Source: Blautia liquoris (GTDB taxonomy: Bacteria > Bacillota > Clostridia > Lachnospirales > Lachnospiraceae). From it: 64,000 nucleotides of DNA. Under the pieces are notes generated by a model. The model was not told the DNA's origin. It searched no databases and saw only the letters and a program-made list of their open reading frames with translations. Both the position numbers and the translations under genes were made by a program. The DNA lies in the NCBI RefSeq assembly GCF_015159595.1, contig NZ_CP063304.1:2046001-2110000 (forward strand). Reading direction: 5' to 3'. Below are positions 52,356 through 61,182 of this stretch, piece after piece. How positions within the stretch are numbered: position 1 is the stretch's first letter; every line of letters starts with the position of its first letter.

Positions 52356-53606
52356 CTATTCACGTCTCAGTGCCTCAATCGGATTCAGATTCGAAGCCTT
52401 AATGGAGGGAAGCAGCCCGAACAGGATTCCGATCACAACGGAGAATCCCACAGATCCGAAAATCGCCGGTACAGAAATTGCCACCGGAGTCTGCGAGACT
52501 TTTGATATCACTTTGGCCAGAATGATTCCAGCCACAACTCCCAACACCCCTCCGATACTGGTGAGTACAGCTGCCTCTGTGAGAAACTGCGCAAGTATCC
52601 GTCGCTTTCTGGCACCGATGGCCTTTTTCAGACCAATTTCACTGGTCCGCTCAGTGACAGATACCAGCATGATGTTCATAACTCCGATACCACCAACCAA
52701 CAGAGAGATACCCGCCACACATAGTAACAGGTTATTCGTGCTGGCACTTAACTCCTGCAGTTCCCTGGCTTTTTTTAGAAGGTCTTCTGCTTTGTATTTA
52801 ACATCTCCTTCTTTATCTAATACTGCCTCGTTCATAATCTTAGCAGCTTCTTTTCCGACAGTGCTCATAGACTCCGTGCTTTCTGCCCGCAGAACCACAT
52901 TTTGAGGCTCATCAAACTGAAAGACTATCGGCCAGCAGACATCCGGCATCAGTACGGTTCCCGATGCATCCTGGTAATATGTATAATAGTCCTCCATAGA
53001 ATGAATCACGGGTTGAAAAGATTCCGCCTTCTTGATCAGACCTACAACTGTAAAAGGTTCTCCTCTGATCTCAATCGTATTGCCCAGAGCAGATCCTGCA
53101 TCAAAAAGAGTGACAGCTGCCGTTTCATCGAGAAGTACCACTTTGTGGATATCTGAGTAATCACTTTTGACAAATCCTCTTCCATCACTGATTACATATC
53201 CGGAAGTATTCAGATAGTCCGTGTCAATTCCGCAGGCCTTTCCAGAGTCAAGGCGGATGGAACCGCGTTTGATGCCATCTACATAAGGCCTATTGTAATA
53301 AAAGGATGCATTCACTACATGATCCAGATGATGCAGGCGTTCTTTCATATCATCCTTAAGAACTGTGACTTGCTGTGGCAGCCCTTGATCCATATAGTAG
53401 TCATCCTCGCCTTGCCTTAATGTGACGGACACATTATTATTCCCGGCGCCAATCAGATTCTGTTTGATCTGTTCGTTCGTTCCCTTAATCGTTGAAACGA
53501 TAGCTATAATTGATGCTATTCCTATGATAACTCCCAACATTGTGAGGAAGGAGCGCATCTTATGTGACCAGATTCCCTGAAAGGATAGTCTTATATTTTC
53601 CAACAT
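52356..53606 (-). CDS. MacB-type ABC transporter permease (FtsX fold)
   Basis: 416 residues. One N-terminal membrane helix (about 19-40, FLTMLGVIIGIASIIAIVS), a large MacB-like extracytoplasmic domain and three C-terminal helices. C-terminal signatures GIGVMNIMLVSVTERTSEIGLKKAIGA and LPSIKASNLNPIEALR are diagnostic. It works with the ATPase at 55435-56118 and the adaptors at 53618 and 56115 as a mechanotransmitter for export. Confidence 0.92.
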   Translation of the reverse strand: MLENIRLSFQGIWSHKMRSFLTMLGVIIGIASIIAIVSTIKGTNEQIKQNLIGAGNNNVSVTLRQGEDDYYMDQGLPQQVTVLKDDMKERLHHLDHVVNASFYYNRPYVDGIKRGSIRLDSGKACGIDTDYLNTSGYVISDGRGFVKSDYSDIHKVVLLDETAAVTLFDAGSALGNTIEIRGEPFTVVGLIKKAESFQPVIHSMEDYYTYYQDASGTVLMPDVCWPIVFQFDEPQNVVLRAESTESMSTVGKEAAKIMNEAVLDKEGDVKYKAEDLLKKARELQELSASTNNLLLCVAGISLLVGGIGVMNIMLVSVTERTSEIGLKKAIGARKRRILAQFLTEAAVLTSIGGVLGVVAGIILAKVISKVSQTPVAISVPAIFGSVGFSVVIGILFGLLPSIKASNLNPIEALRRE

Positions 53607-53617
53607 TTTTCTTCCCC

Positions 53618-55438
53618 CTATCGATACAGCTGTTCGCTGCTTCCTTCCTTTGTCTTAGCGCCTTCCCTTACATTCTTCGCATAGGGGAATGCAATCCAAT
53701 CCTCCTCGCCGACACCGTCTTTTATCTCGTAGCAATCACCCCAGATCAGGCGGCCAGTGTTGATCTTTTTGCGTTTCAGTCTCTTATCTTTTCCGCGTAC
53801 GTAGACATATTTTGCACCATTCTCTTCCTTGATAAATGCTCTGCTTAAGGAGAGTCCGCCGCCCATATTGCCATCTGACTGCGAATCCAGAGAAATTCCC
53901 ACACCCTCATTGTTCCTGAACTGTTCTCCACCCTCTTTGATCAGCAATGTAAGCGGATACCCGGATGCATTCGAATCGGAATAGTTGTTATATTGTTCCG
54001 AAGGATACGGGGAGACCTCTTTGACTGTCGCCTCGCATGTAGTACCGCTTTCGTAAGATGTCACACTTACCACATTGCCCTCTTTGATTTTATCAAGCAT
54101 CAGTTCACTGACCAATCCGCGCACATACAGTCCCTCTGTCCCGGATACCACCAGAAACGGAGAGCCATCTCTGGGTGGATTTTTCGGGTCACCGACATTT
54201 TTCACAACACCGCCAAACTTTGCAGTGACCTGTCCTTCATCTAAAGTCTTCTGTGCCGTATTTAATTTCATATTCTGCTCTTGCAGATCCAGCCTCAGTG
54301 CAGATAACTCCTTTTCCTTGTCCTTAATTGCAGATGCCAGTTCATCCTTCGTGTACACGGTATCCGAAGAAACCACTGAAGGCGTCATAGACGGTTTCGG
54401 ACTTTCTTTCCTCTTTTGAGAATTCGGGCTGGCACTCGCACCTCTTGTATCCGTAAATATAAATTTTTTTTTGCCTCTCATCGCAAGATTAAGGGGCTTT
54501 ATCTTCATATTTCCCGCCGATGTCTCAATGAAGGAGTCCGAATTACTCTTTAATTCCAGTTCTCCTCTCCAGTCTTCATCGAAAGGTTTTTCAATACTCG
54601 CACCATTCTGTTTCCATCCTTTGATCAGGTTTCCTTCTTTTTTATCTCCCTCTCTGACTTCCAAAACGAAAAAGAAAGTTTTTCCAGCTTTCTCTCCCCG
54701 CACACCATTTTCATCATAGACATATCCCATCATTGCATTCATAAAAGAAGCTTCGATTACCGTCCCGTTCTCACAAAGGAAACGATAAGGTTTATCCTTA
54801 TCCCCTTCACCGTCATAGTACTGCTGCCTATTACTATAGCTCAGCGGGTTGTCCTTACTGAACACTGTAGGCGCAGACGGAGTCGGCGTCTCAGTCGGTA
54901 TCTCAGTCGGTGTCTCAGTCGGACTAGGCGTTTGTTCCGTTTCCGGATCTGAGTCATTATCTCCCTCATCGTCGCCGCCGACATCTATGCTGTCACTGCC
55001 GACAGGTACAGACGCAGCAGGATTGTTTGAGGCTGACTTTATCTTTTTTAATTTTTTCAGATCATTTTCAGCGATTTTTACATGAATCTCTGCCTGATCT
55101 CTCGAGAGTTTCTGCATTTCAAGATTAAGGCTTGACAATTCCATGTCATATGTGAGAAGGACATCTCCTTCTTTCACGATATCGCCTTCCTTTACCTTTA
55201 CCTCTTCAACGGTCTGGGTATCCGTCAGATAGACGTTTTGAGTCGTGTCCGATGTCACCATCCCATCCATATTCTGGGCGGCATCATCCCAGTATCCGCC
55301 ATTGTTCACTTCGCTTACAGGTACAACCAGTACTTCCGATTTTTGCGTACTCTTTACCGCATATACAACACCAGATCCGGCAGCACATATGCCCGCTGCA
55401 GATAGTAAAATTGTCACAATTCTTTTTCTCTTTGTCAT
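53618..55438 (-). CDS. Membrane-fusion protein (HlyD/MacA-type adaptor), large form with Pro/Thr-rich insert
   Basis: 606 residues. A signal/anchor helix (about 7-28), then VEEVKVKEGDIVKEGDVLLTYD, a coiled coil and barrel (AKFGGVVKNVG), and a C-terminal membrane-proximal domain. The coiled coil is split by about 180 inserted residues starting with an acidic/PT-rich linker (TPSPTETPTEIPTETPTPSA) and including a separate globular segment. It is much longer than usual adaptors. Its ATG overlaps the stop of the ATPase gene as ATGA. Confidence 0.88.
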   Translation of the reverse strand: MTKRKRIVTILLSAAGICAAGSGVVYAVKSTQKSEVLVVPVSEVNNGGYWDDAAQNMDGMVTSDTTQNVYLTDTQTVEEVKVKEGDIVKEGDVLLTYDMELSSLNLEMQKLSRDQAEIHVKIAENDLKKLKKIKSASNNPAASVPVGSDSIDVGGDDEGDNDSDPETEQTPSPTETPTEIPTETPTPSAPTVFSKDNPLSYSNRQQYYDGEGDKDKPYRFLCENGTVIEASFMNAMMGYVYDENGVRGEKAGKTFFFVLEVREGDKKEGNLIKGWKQNGASIEKPFDEDWRGELELKSNSDSFIETSAGNMKIKPLNLAMRGKKKFIFTDTRGASASPNSQKRKESPKPSMTPSVVSSDTVYTKDELASAIKDKEKELSALRLDLQEQNMKLNTAQKTLDEGQVTAKFGGVVKNVGDPKNPPRDGSPFLVVSGTEGLYVRGLVSELMLDKIKEGNVVSVTSYESGTTCEATVKEVSPYPSEQYNNYSDSNASGYPLTLLIKEGGEQFRNNEGVGISLDSQSDGNMGGGLSLSRAFIKEENGAKYVYVRGKDKRLKRKKINTGRLIWGDCYEIKDGVGEEDWIAFPYAKNVREGAKTKEGSSEQLYR

Positions 55439-56118
55439 AAAACCGTCCCCTCCTTTCGGCTTAAGACTCCATCTTTAATCTCAATCTTTCGGTCTGCATA
55501 AGAGGCAATCTGTTGATCATGTGTAATCATCAAAATGCTGATCCCCTCTTCATTTAGTTTCTGAAATAATTCCATGATCTGACTCCCGGAAGTAGAATCT
55601 AAGGCTCCTGTAGGTTCATCTGCAAGCAAAATCTTAGGATGATTGACCATGGCTCTTGCGATTGCAACTCGTTGTTTCTGCCCGCCGGAAAGTTGTGTCG
55701 GTTTAAAATTCACACGATCAGATAGTCCTACTCGTTCCAGTGCCGAAGACGCCAGATCTTTTCGATCGTTTTTTGGCATCCCCTTATATATCAGAGGCAG
55801 GGATACATTGTCGATAGCAGACTGCCGCGGCAGCAGCTCAAAATTTTGAAAGATAAATCCAATTTTGGAAAGACGGATATCTGACATTCGATTCTCTGTG
55901 CAGCTTCCCATATCTTCCCCATCGAACAGATAAGTCCCGCTTGTGGCCTGATCGAGACAACCGATAATATTCATAAGTGTCGTTTTTCCGGAACCGGAAG
56001 GTCCCATAACTGCCACATACTCCCCCTCTTCCATCTCGAAGCTGATATTTTTCAGGACCGGAATTACAAGTTTATCCTGTCTGTAGTCTTTACAGATATC
56101 TTTTAATTCAAGAATCAC
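55435..56118 (-). CDS. ABC transporter ATP-binding protein, MacB/LolD type
   Basis: 227 residues, one ABC domain. Walker A is GPSGSGKTT (39-47), the signature is LSGGQKQRVAIARAM, Walker B is ILLADEPTGALDS and the H-loop is ITHD. MNIIGCLDQATSGTYLFDG is a typical MacB/LolD segment. The start is GTG at 56118, overlapping the adaptor stop (GTGA) with GGAGG upstream, a strongly coupled operon. Confidence 0.94.
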   Translation of the reverse strand: MILELKDICKDYRQDKLVIPVLKNISFEMEEGEYVAVMGPSGSGKTTLMNIIGCLDQATSGTYLFDGEDMGSCTENRMSDIRLSKIGFIFQNFELLPRQSAIDNVSLPLIYKGMPKNDRKDLASSALERVGLSDRVNFKPTQLSGGQKQRVAIARAMVNHPKILLADEPTGALDSTSGSQIMELFQKLNEEGISILMITHDQQIASYADRKIEIKDGVLSRKEGTVL

Positions 56119-57458
56119 CTGACTACCTCCACTTCTGTTCCCATTTCTTCCTTGGATTCGGATCCCTCACCTGTTTCGGTTTCCCCACTTGTTTCCGGTT
56201 CCCCACTTAATTCTGGATCCCCACCTGTTTCTGGTTCCTGACCGGAAAGATTGCTCTGTCCGATCATACCGTCTTCACCTTCAGCGGTTTTCATCCCTTC
56301 TTTTAAGTCTGGCTCCGGGAATGTAACAGAGTCGCTCTTCGTAAGCCCATCTGCAATTTCGTACTGCATCATGTTTTCATCATGCTGGCCAAGTGTGACA
56401 ATTCGTTTTTCAAGTTTACCCTTACCGTTATCGGCCCATACGTATGGTTTTTTCTCTGGATCGACAATAAATGCTTCGTCCAGCCAGACACCGGCTGTAT
56501 GATCTTTTCCCTGACCCATATCCGGTTCTATATAGACATGCTGGCCGAGCATCAGGTCTTCATTTTTTTCGAGCGTCACATAAAATGGATAAGAGCTGCT
56601 CTGGTTCATCCCATCCGTAGAATTCATATAACTGCCGCCATTTTCGTCTTCTGACCCGGCATTTTCACGGTCGATTTTCGTGATGGTACCCTTCCATGCA
56701 ATATCCGAGTCCATACGGGAATGCACAAGAACGGGCATGTCCTCGCTCACCGATCCCATATTCATCTCGTTGGCACTACCCCTGATTCGAAAGTCGCCGG
56801 TGGAAAGTATTGTCATAAAAGAATTGTCCTGATCACCATACGGATCCATCATCCCATTATCCGTTCCTTTTCTGATTGATTTCACCACACCTGCAATCTT
56901 ACTGGTGACAGTCGCATTGCCAATGTTTTCTTTTAATTTGTCAATCTCGAGCTGCTTACTTTTCCCCTCGTATTCTTTTTGCTTTAGTTCCAGCTGAGCC
57001 TCCTGAATCTGAAGCTGTAAAGTCGCCTGTTCCTCTTTTGGCGCCGCCTTCTTATCCTTTGTAAGCTGACTGATATTCACCTGCATGCCGGAGAGCTCAT
57101 TATTCAGACGATCAAGATCAAGAGTTGCCTGATCAAGATCTTGCTGATACTTTTCCGTATCATATGTAAATAACATGGTCCCGGCCTGGACCTCCTGTCC
57201 TTCTTCCACCAGAATATCCTTCACCGTCTTTTCGGGATCGACCTGCACTTTCCAGGTCTCCTGCGATTCCACAACTCCTGAAAATCGGTTCACCATACCA
57301 TTTCCACTGCCCAGATTCATCAGTTTTTCTATCTTATTGACATAGACAACATTTTCATCTTTTTTTCCTGCCTTTTGCGAGATAAAAACCCCAACACAGC
57401 CGATCACAAGAACCACTGCAGCACATATACTGATTATGATAGTTTTCTTTTTCCTCAT
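56115..57458 (-). CDS. Membrane-fusion protein (HlyD/RND adaptor type)
   Basis: 447 residues from ATG 57458, with GGGAGG upstream. A basic N-terminus and a membrane segment (about 7-26), then a biotinyl-lipoyl-like half motif (VKDILVEEGQEVQAGTMLFTYD), a coiled coil (about 115-190) and beta-barrel (SKIAGVVKSIRKG), and a C-terminal domain. The last 50 residues are repetitive and acidic, with PET/SGE repeats. It is the first gene of the exporter operon, which also encodes a second adaptor. Confidence 0.9.
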   Translation of the reverse strand: MRKKKTIIISICAAVVLVIGCVGVFISQKAGKKDENVVYVNKIEKLMNLGSGNGMVNRFSGVVESQETWKVQVDPEKTVKDILVEEGQEVQAGTMLFTYDTEKYQQDLDQATLDLDRLNNELSGMQVNISQLTKDKKAAPKEEQATLQLQIQEAQLELKQKEYEGKSKQLEIDKLKENIGNATVTSKIAGVVKSIRKGTDNGMMDPYGDQDNSFMTILSTGDFRIRGSANEMNMGSVSEDMPVLVHSRMDSDIAWKGTITKIDRENAGSEDENGGSYMNSTDGMNQSSSYPFYVTLEKNEDLMLGQHVYIEPDMGQGKDHTAGVWLDEAFIVDPEKKPYVWADNGKGKLEKRIVTLGQHDENMMQYEIADGLTKSDSVTFPEPDLKEGMKTAEGEDGMIGQSNLSGQEPETGGDPELSGEPETSGETETGEGSESKEEMGTEVEVVR

Positions 57459-57525
57459 ATCTTCCTCCCATGGACTATTCAATGTTTCGGACTGCAAAAG
57501 CTTATAACAATCCGCAGATATCATC

Positions 57526-57534
57526 ATAGTATCA
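57526..57534 (-). promoter_or_regulatory. Possible extended -10 promoter of the exporter operon
   Basis: On the minus strand TGATACTAT forms an extended -10 (TGn-TACTAT) about 68 bases before the adaptor start. No consensus -35 is present. Confidence 0.4.
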
Positions 57535-57576
57535 CAAAAAACAAAGAAAGTCTTTAAAAAAATCTTAATATGATGA

Positions 57577-57921
57577 TACCAGGGTCAAAAGGTTCTGCGT
57601 TTCATGCTTGCATGAAAAAGCATGACCTTGGGACCCGAACAAACATAAGAATGCAACCCGATTAGGGTGGAATTCGAATGTTTGTAGAGGATTACGGGAG
57701 CACAAAGTGCGGAGTAATCCGTGTATCATCAGGGTCAAAAGGTTCTGCGTTTCATGCTTGCATGAAAAAGCATGAACTTGGGACCCGAACAAACATGAGA
57801 ATGCAACCCGATTAGGGTGGAATTCGAATGTTTGTAGCGGATTACGGGAGCACAAAGTGCGGAGTAATCCGTGTATCATCAGGGTCAAAAGGTTCTGCGT
57901 TTCATGCTTGCATGAAAAAGC
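57577..57921. repeat. Tandem array of the 150-bp structured repeat (two full copies and one partial)
   Basis: Unit 1 is 57581-57730 and unit 2 is 57731-57880; they differ at three positions. The third copy matches the first 41 bases (57881-57921) and then runs into the ribF terminator. Each unit contains nested stems: GGGTC/GACCC enclosing TTTCATGC/GCATGAAA; CAAACAT/ATGTTTG enclosing GAAT/ATTC and ACCC/GGGT; and GGATTAC/GTAATCC enclosing GCAC/GTGC. Because the period is a multiple of three, open frames run through it, but their peptides only mirror the repeat. Confidence 0.85.
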
Positions 57922-57959
57922 CTGTGCAATCCTGATAAATCAGGCTGCACAGGCTTTTT
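57915..57959. terminator. Bidirectional terminator of ribF
   Basis: A 14-bp stem AAAAAGCCTGTGCA with its complement (57915-57928 and 57946-57959) encloses CCTGA/TCAGG. The minus strand ends in TTTTT, 14 bases after the ribF stop. Its outer arm is shared with the last bases of the partial repeat copy. Confidence 0.85.
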
Positions 57960-57972
57960 ACAATCGTAAACT

Positions 57973-58899
57973 TTATTGTGACATACCAAAATACTTTTTT
58001 CCAATTTCTTTGTCTTTATTCATCTGAATTCTCAGTTCTTCTATAGAATCAAATTTTACTTCCGGGCGCTGGTAATGAAGAAGACAAACGCAGGCTTCCT
58101 TCCCATACAGATCCAGATCACAGTCAAATAGATAGGTTTCTACTCCGACAAACTTCTCCTGTACGGTGGGCTTTATGCCTATGTTGCTGACCCCATAGAA
58201 TTCTTGTCCATCGATCCTGGCAACAGAGGCATAGACACCTCTGGGTGGAAGAAGTTTCTCAGGCTTTGGAACTTGATTAATCGTCGGCATACCGATCTGA
58301 CGTCCTAGTTTGTGCCCATGGATGATATCTCCAATAATCATATAAGGATATCCCAAAAGCATATGAACTTTTTCCATATGGCCTTCCAGTAATTCCTCAC
58401 GGATATAGGTACTACTCACTTCACGACCGCCGTCTTTTACTTTATTCAGCACCTCAACTGCAAATCCGTACTTTTTCCCCATCTGACTTAGCATAAATGG
58501 ATTACCACGTCGATTCTTTCCAAAATGGAAATCGGAGCCTACGACAACAGCTTTCACCTGCAGTTTCTTCACCAGGATCTGAGTGATGAATTCTTCCGGT
58601 TCCATGTTTCGAATCTGTGGAACAAATGGACACTCAATTAACGTATCAACCCCAAAACTTTCAATTCTCTGTCTTCTCTCTTCATTGCTCAGAAGTGTCT
58701 GAGGCTTTCGGTAGCCTAAGGTAACCTGAGGTGAGGCATCAAAAGTAAAGATGACTGTCAAAAGGCCATCTCTCTTTCCGATTTCAAGTATGCGGTTTAT
58801 CAGCTTTCTGTGTCCTAAGTGAACCCCATCAAATTTGCCCAGGGTGATCACGGAAGGGCTTCTTGTCTCAAAATTCAGTGTATTTTTGATATATTCCAT
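57973..58899 (-). CDS. ribF: Bifunctional riboflavin kinase/FAD synthetase RibF
   Basis: 308 residues. The N-terminal FAD synthetase has ITLGKFDGVHLGHRKLI (19-35), GSDFHFGKNRRGN and SSTYIREEL. The C-terminal riboflavin kinase has HGHKLGRQIGMPTIN and LPPRGVYA. It makes FMN and FAD. GAGGG precedes the ATG. It ends the conserved infB-rbfA-nrnA-truB-ribF run. Confidence 0.96.
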   Translation of the reverse strand: MEYIKNTLNFETRSPSVITLGKFDGVHLGHRKLINRILEIGKRDGLLTVIFTFDASPQVTLGYRKPQTLLSNEERRQRIESFGVDTLIECPFVPQIRNMEPEEFITQILVKKLQVKAVVVGSDFHFGKNRRGNPFMLSQMGKKYGFAVEVLNKVKDGGREVSSTYIREELLEGHMEKVHMLLGYPYMIIGDIIHGHKLGRQIGMPTINQVPKPEKLLPPRGVYASVARIDGQEFYGVSNIGIKPTVQEKFVGVETYLFDCDLDLYGKEACVCLLHYQRPEVKFDSIEELRIQMNKDKEIGKKYFGMSQ

Positions 58900-58906
58900 T
58901 GTTCCC

Positions 58907-59809
58907 TCAACTTATAAACATTTTTTCCGGTTTAAATATGCTGCATCTGTTATCATACTTATAGATCCCCATGAATTGACCTGTACTGTCATACAGGCGG
59001 ATTCTATCTGGAAATCTCACATCAATTCCAGACAAAATGATCCGTTCGGGCAAAAGTGCATTTCCATTGTGCACAAGGATATCAAATTCCGGCTTTACAT
59101 GTGCTTTTTCAAGGTGTTCAAACATCGCATCCACAGGCAATATATATTCACCGATTCTCTGCTCGTCTTGTAATTTTTTCACACTAGTCAGTGTCAGGGC
59201 CTCATCTTTTGTAAATCTTCCGACTCTCCGCCGGATCAGATGTTCCATCGCACCGCCACATCCCAATTGTTCACCGATATCATGGCAAAGAGTGCGGATA
59301 TAGGTCCCCTTCGAACAGGTGACTTCGAACGTCACTTTCGGCTTATTGATCTCAAGAATTTTAATTTCATAGAAAGTGACAGGACGTGGCTTTCTTTCAA
59401 CGGTTTTCCCTTCTCTGGCGAGTTCATAGAGCCTTTTCCCATTTACTTTCAAAGCGGAATACATGGGAGGTGTCTGAAGTCGGTCACCGCAAAAACTTTT
59501 CACACAAGTGACAATCTCTTCTTCTGTACAGTCTACCGGATGACGATCTTGCACCTCTCCGCTTAAATCCTGGGTATCTGTGCTAATCCCAAGCTGCATA
59601 ACTGCCTCATAAGTCTTCGTCCCATCAGTGAGCATATCACAAAGTTTTGTGGCGTTTCCCAGACAGACTGGCAGTACTCCTACTGCATCGGGGTCGAGTG
59701 TTCCCGTATGCCCGATCTTTTTCTGCTTTAGGATCCCGCGAAGCTTTGCAACTACATCATGGGAGGTAAATCCTGCTTCTTTATAGATATTTAAGACGCC
59801 GTTATACAT
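58907..59809 (-). CDS. truB: tRNA pseudouridine-55 synthase TruB
   Basis: 300 residues. The catalytic Asp is D39 in HTGTLDPDAVGVLPVCLG; the family segments KTYEAVMQLG, TPPMYSALKVNGKRLYELAREG and CSKGTYIRTLCHDIG are present. It modifies U55 in the tRNA T-loop. It starts 3 bases after nrnA and is followed 7 bases later by ribF. Confidence 0.96.
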   Translation of the reverse strand: MYNGVLNIYKEAGFTSHDVVAKLRGILKQKKIGHTGTLDPDAVGVLPVCLGNATKLCDMLTDGTKTYEAVMQLGISTDTQDLSGEVQDRHPVDCTEEEIVTCVKSFCGDRLQTPPMYSALKVNGKRLYELAREGKTVERKPRPVTFYEIKILEINKPKVTFEVTCSKGTYIRTLCHDIGEQLGCGGAMEHLIRRRVGRFTKDEALTLTSVKKLQDEQRIGEYILPVDAMFEHLEKAHVKPEFDILVHNGNALLPERIILSGIDVRFPDRIRLYDSTGQFMGIYKYDNRCSIFKPEKMFIS

Positions 59810-59812
59810 GTG

Positions 59813-60769
59813 TTACACTTCTTTCAATTGTATTTCGATCTGACTGGAAAGATTGCAGATAACATCGTAGGGCGTACCATGCATAATGCATCCTGCAGCT
59901 TTTGCATGACCACCGCCGCCAAACAGAGACGCAATCTTACTCACATCCACATAACTTTTTGATCTCAGGCTTACTTTGAACTGGCAAGAATCCTTCTCAT
60001 AGAGAAAGATGGCAACTTCCACTCCTATAGTATTGCGCAGCTGACTGACAATGCCGTCCATATCCCTGGAAGTGAGTCCATAAAATTCCATCTCTTTTTG
60101 CCGGACAACACCGGCAATACAGCTGCCGTCAAGCAGGAGAATGCTCTCCATCAAAGTTCGCCCTAACAGTTGATTCTGCGCATACGATTTCTGGTAGAAA
60201 CTTCTGTCGACAATATCAGAAAAGGGGATCCCCTTCTCCATCAGATTTGCAGCGGCACGCATCGTTGCCGGGGAGGTATTCGTATACTGAAAGACTCCGG
60301 TATCGTGTACAATTCCAGTGTATAGGGCCTCGGCACAGGCTTTGGATATCTTTTTGTCATCCAAAATTTCATATAAAACCTCGCAGGTAGAACTGGCTTT
60401 CGGAAGAATGCGGTTCATCCGTCCAAGTCCCTTGTTTGTAACATGATGATCGAGACACACAGTGTTATCCATGCACTCATACAAAGAGGCTGCAACCCCG
60501 ATTCGATCACTGCTGCTGACATCGAGAAGGAACATCAAATCGTAGTCACTCCCGGAATCATATTCTGTCTCGACACAATCAATGTCCCTGATAAATAAAA
60601 ACTCATCCCCCGGTTTCTCCAGATAGACATCCACATGGACTGCCGGAAAATTATCTTTCATATACAGATACAAGCCCATACAGGATCCGATGCAGTCGCC
60701 ATCGGGGTTCACGTGTCCCGCAATTGCTGCCGACTTTACCCCGTCTAAAACCTCATCGAGACTATTCAT
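59813..60769 (-). CDS. nrnA: DHH/DHHA1 nanoRNase and pAp phosphatase NrnA
   Basis: 318 residues. Metal-binding motifs are GHVNPDGDCIGS (H19, D23, D25), FLLDVSS, CLDHHVTN, and the DHHA1 loop GGGGHAKAAGC. NrnA degrades 2-5-mer RNAs and 3'-phosphoadenosine 5'-phosphate. It overlaps the end of rbfA by 8 bases. Confidence 0.94.
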   Translation of the reverse strand: MNSLDEVLDGVKSAAIAGHVNPDGDCIGSCMGLYLYMKDNFPAVHVDVYLEKPGDEFLFIRDIDCVETEYDSGSDYDLMFLLDVSSSDRIGVAASLYECMDNTVCLDHHVTNKGLGRMNRILPKASSTCEVLYEILDDKKISKACAEALYTGIVHDTGVFQYTNTSPATMRAAANLMEKGIPFSDIVDRSFYQKSYAQNQLLGRTLMESILLLDGSCIAGVVRQKEMEFYGLTSRDMDGIVSQLRNTIGVEVAIFLYEKDSCQFKVSLRSKSYVDVSKIASLFGGGGHAKAAGCIMHGTPYDVICNLSSQIEIQLKEV

Positions 60770-61145
60770 CTTTCTCAGTCTTCCTTTCGGTCTGATCTTT
60801 GTTTATATCATCAATTAATTTCGACATATTGACACCATACTCGATGGACTCATCCAGAACAAATATGATCTCCGGCGTATTTCTAAGATTTACATTTTTG
60901 GCCAGGAGTCTGCGGATATAGCCTTCTGCATTTCGAAGCCCCAAAATTGTATCAGATTTTGCCTGATCATCTCCAAGTACACTGATATAGGCCTTACAAG
61001 TCTTAAGATCCGGTGCAACCTCAACTTTCGTGACTGATGTCATCATAGCAATTCTGGGATCTTTGATCTCCTTTCGGATAATCTGACTTAATTCCTTTTG
61101 CACTTCCTGATTAATCCTGATATTTTTTATACTGTTTTTTCTCAA
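60762..61145 (-). CDS. rbfA: Ribosome-binding factor A
   Basis: 127 residues from a TTG start at 61145, chosen because AGAGGG lies about 7 bases upstream; a longer frame to 61175 has no ribosome site. INQEVQKELSQIIRKEIKDPRI and the KH-like domain with VEVAPDLKTCKAYISVLG are typical. The tail is charged (KDQTERKTEKDE). It assists 30S maturation. It lies 37 bases after infB. Confidence 0.93.
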   Translation of the reverse strand: MRKNSIKNIRINQEVQKELSQIIRKEIKDPRIAMMTSVTKVEVAPDLKTCKAYISVLGDDQAKSDTILGLRNAEGYIRRLLAKNVNLRNTPEIIFVLDESIEYGVNMSKLIDDINKDQTERKTEKDE

Positions 61146-61182
61146 TTTAATCCCTCTTAATTCCTGAAGTACCAATGAGATC

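Noticed and set aside
57565-57888. A 107-codon open frame on the minus strand through the tandem repeat
   Set aside because: The peptide repeats itself only because the 150-bp period is a multiple of three; it has no ribosome site and matches stem-loop DNA rather than a protein fold.
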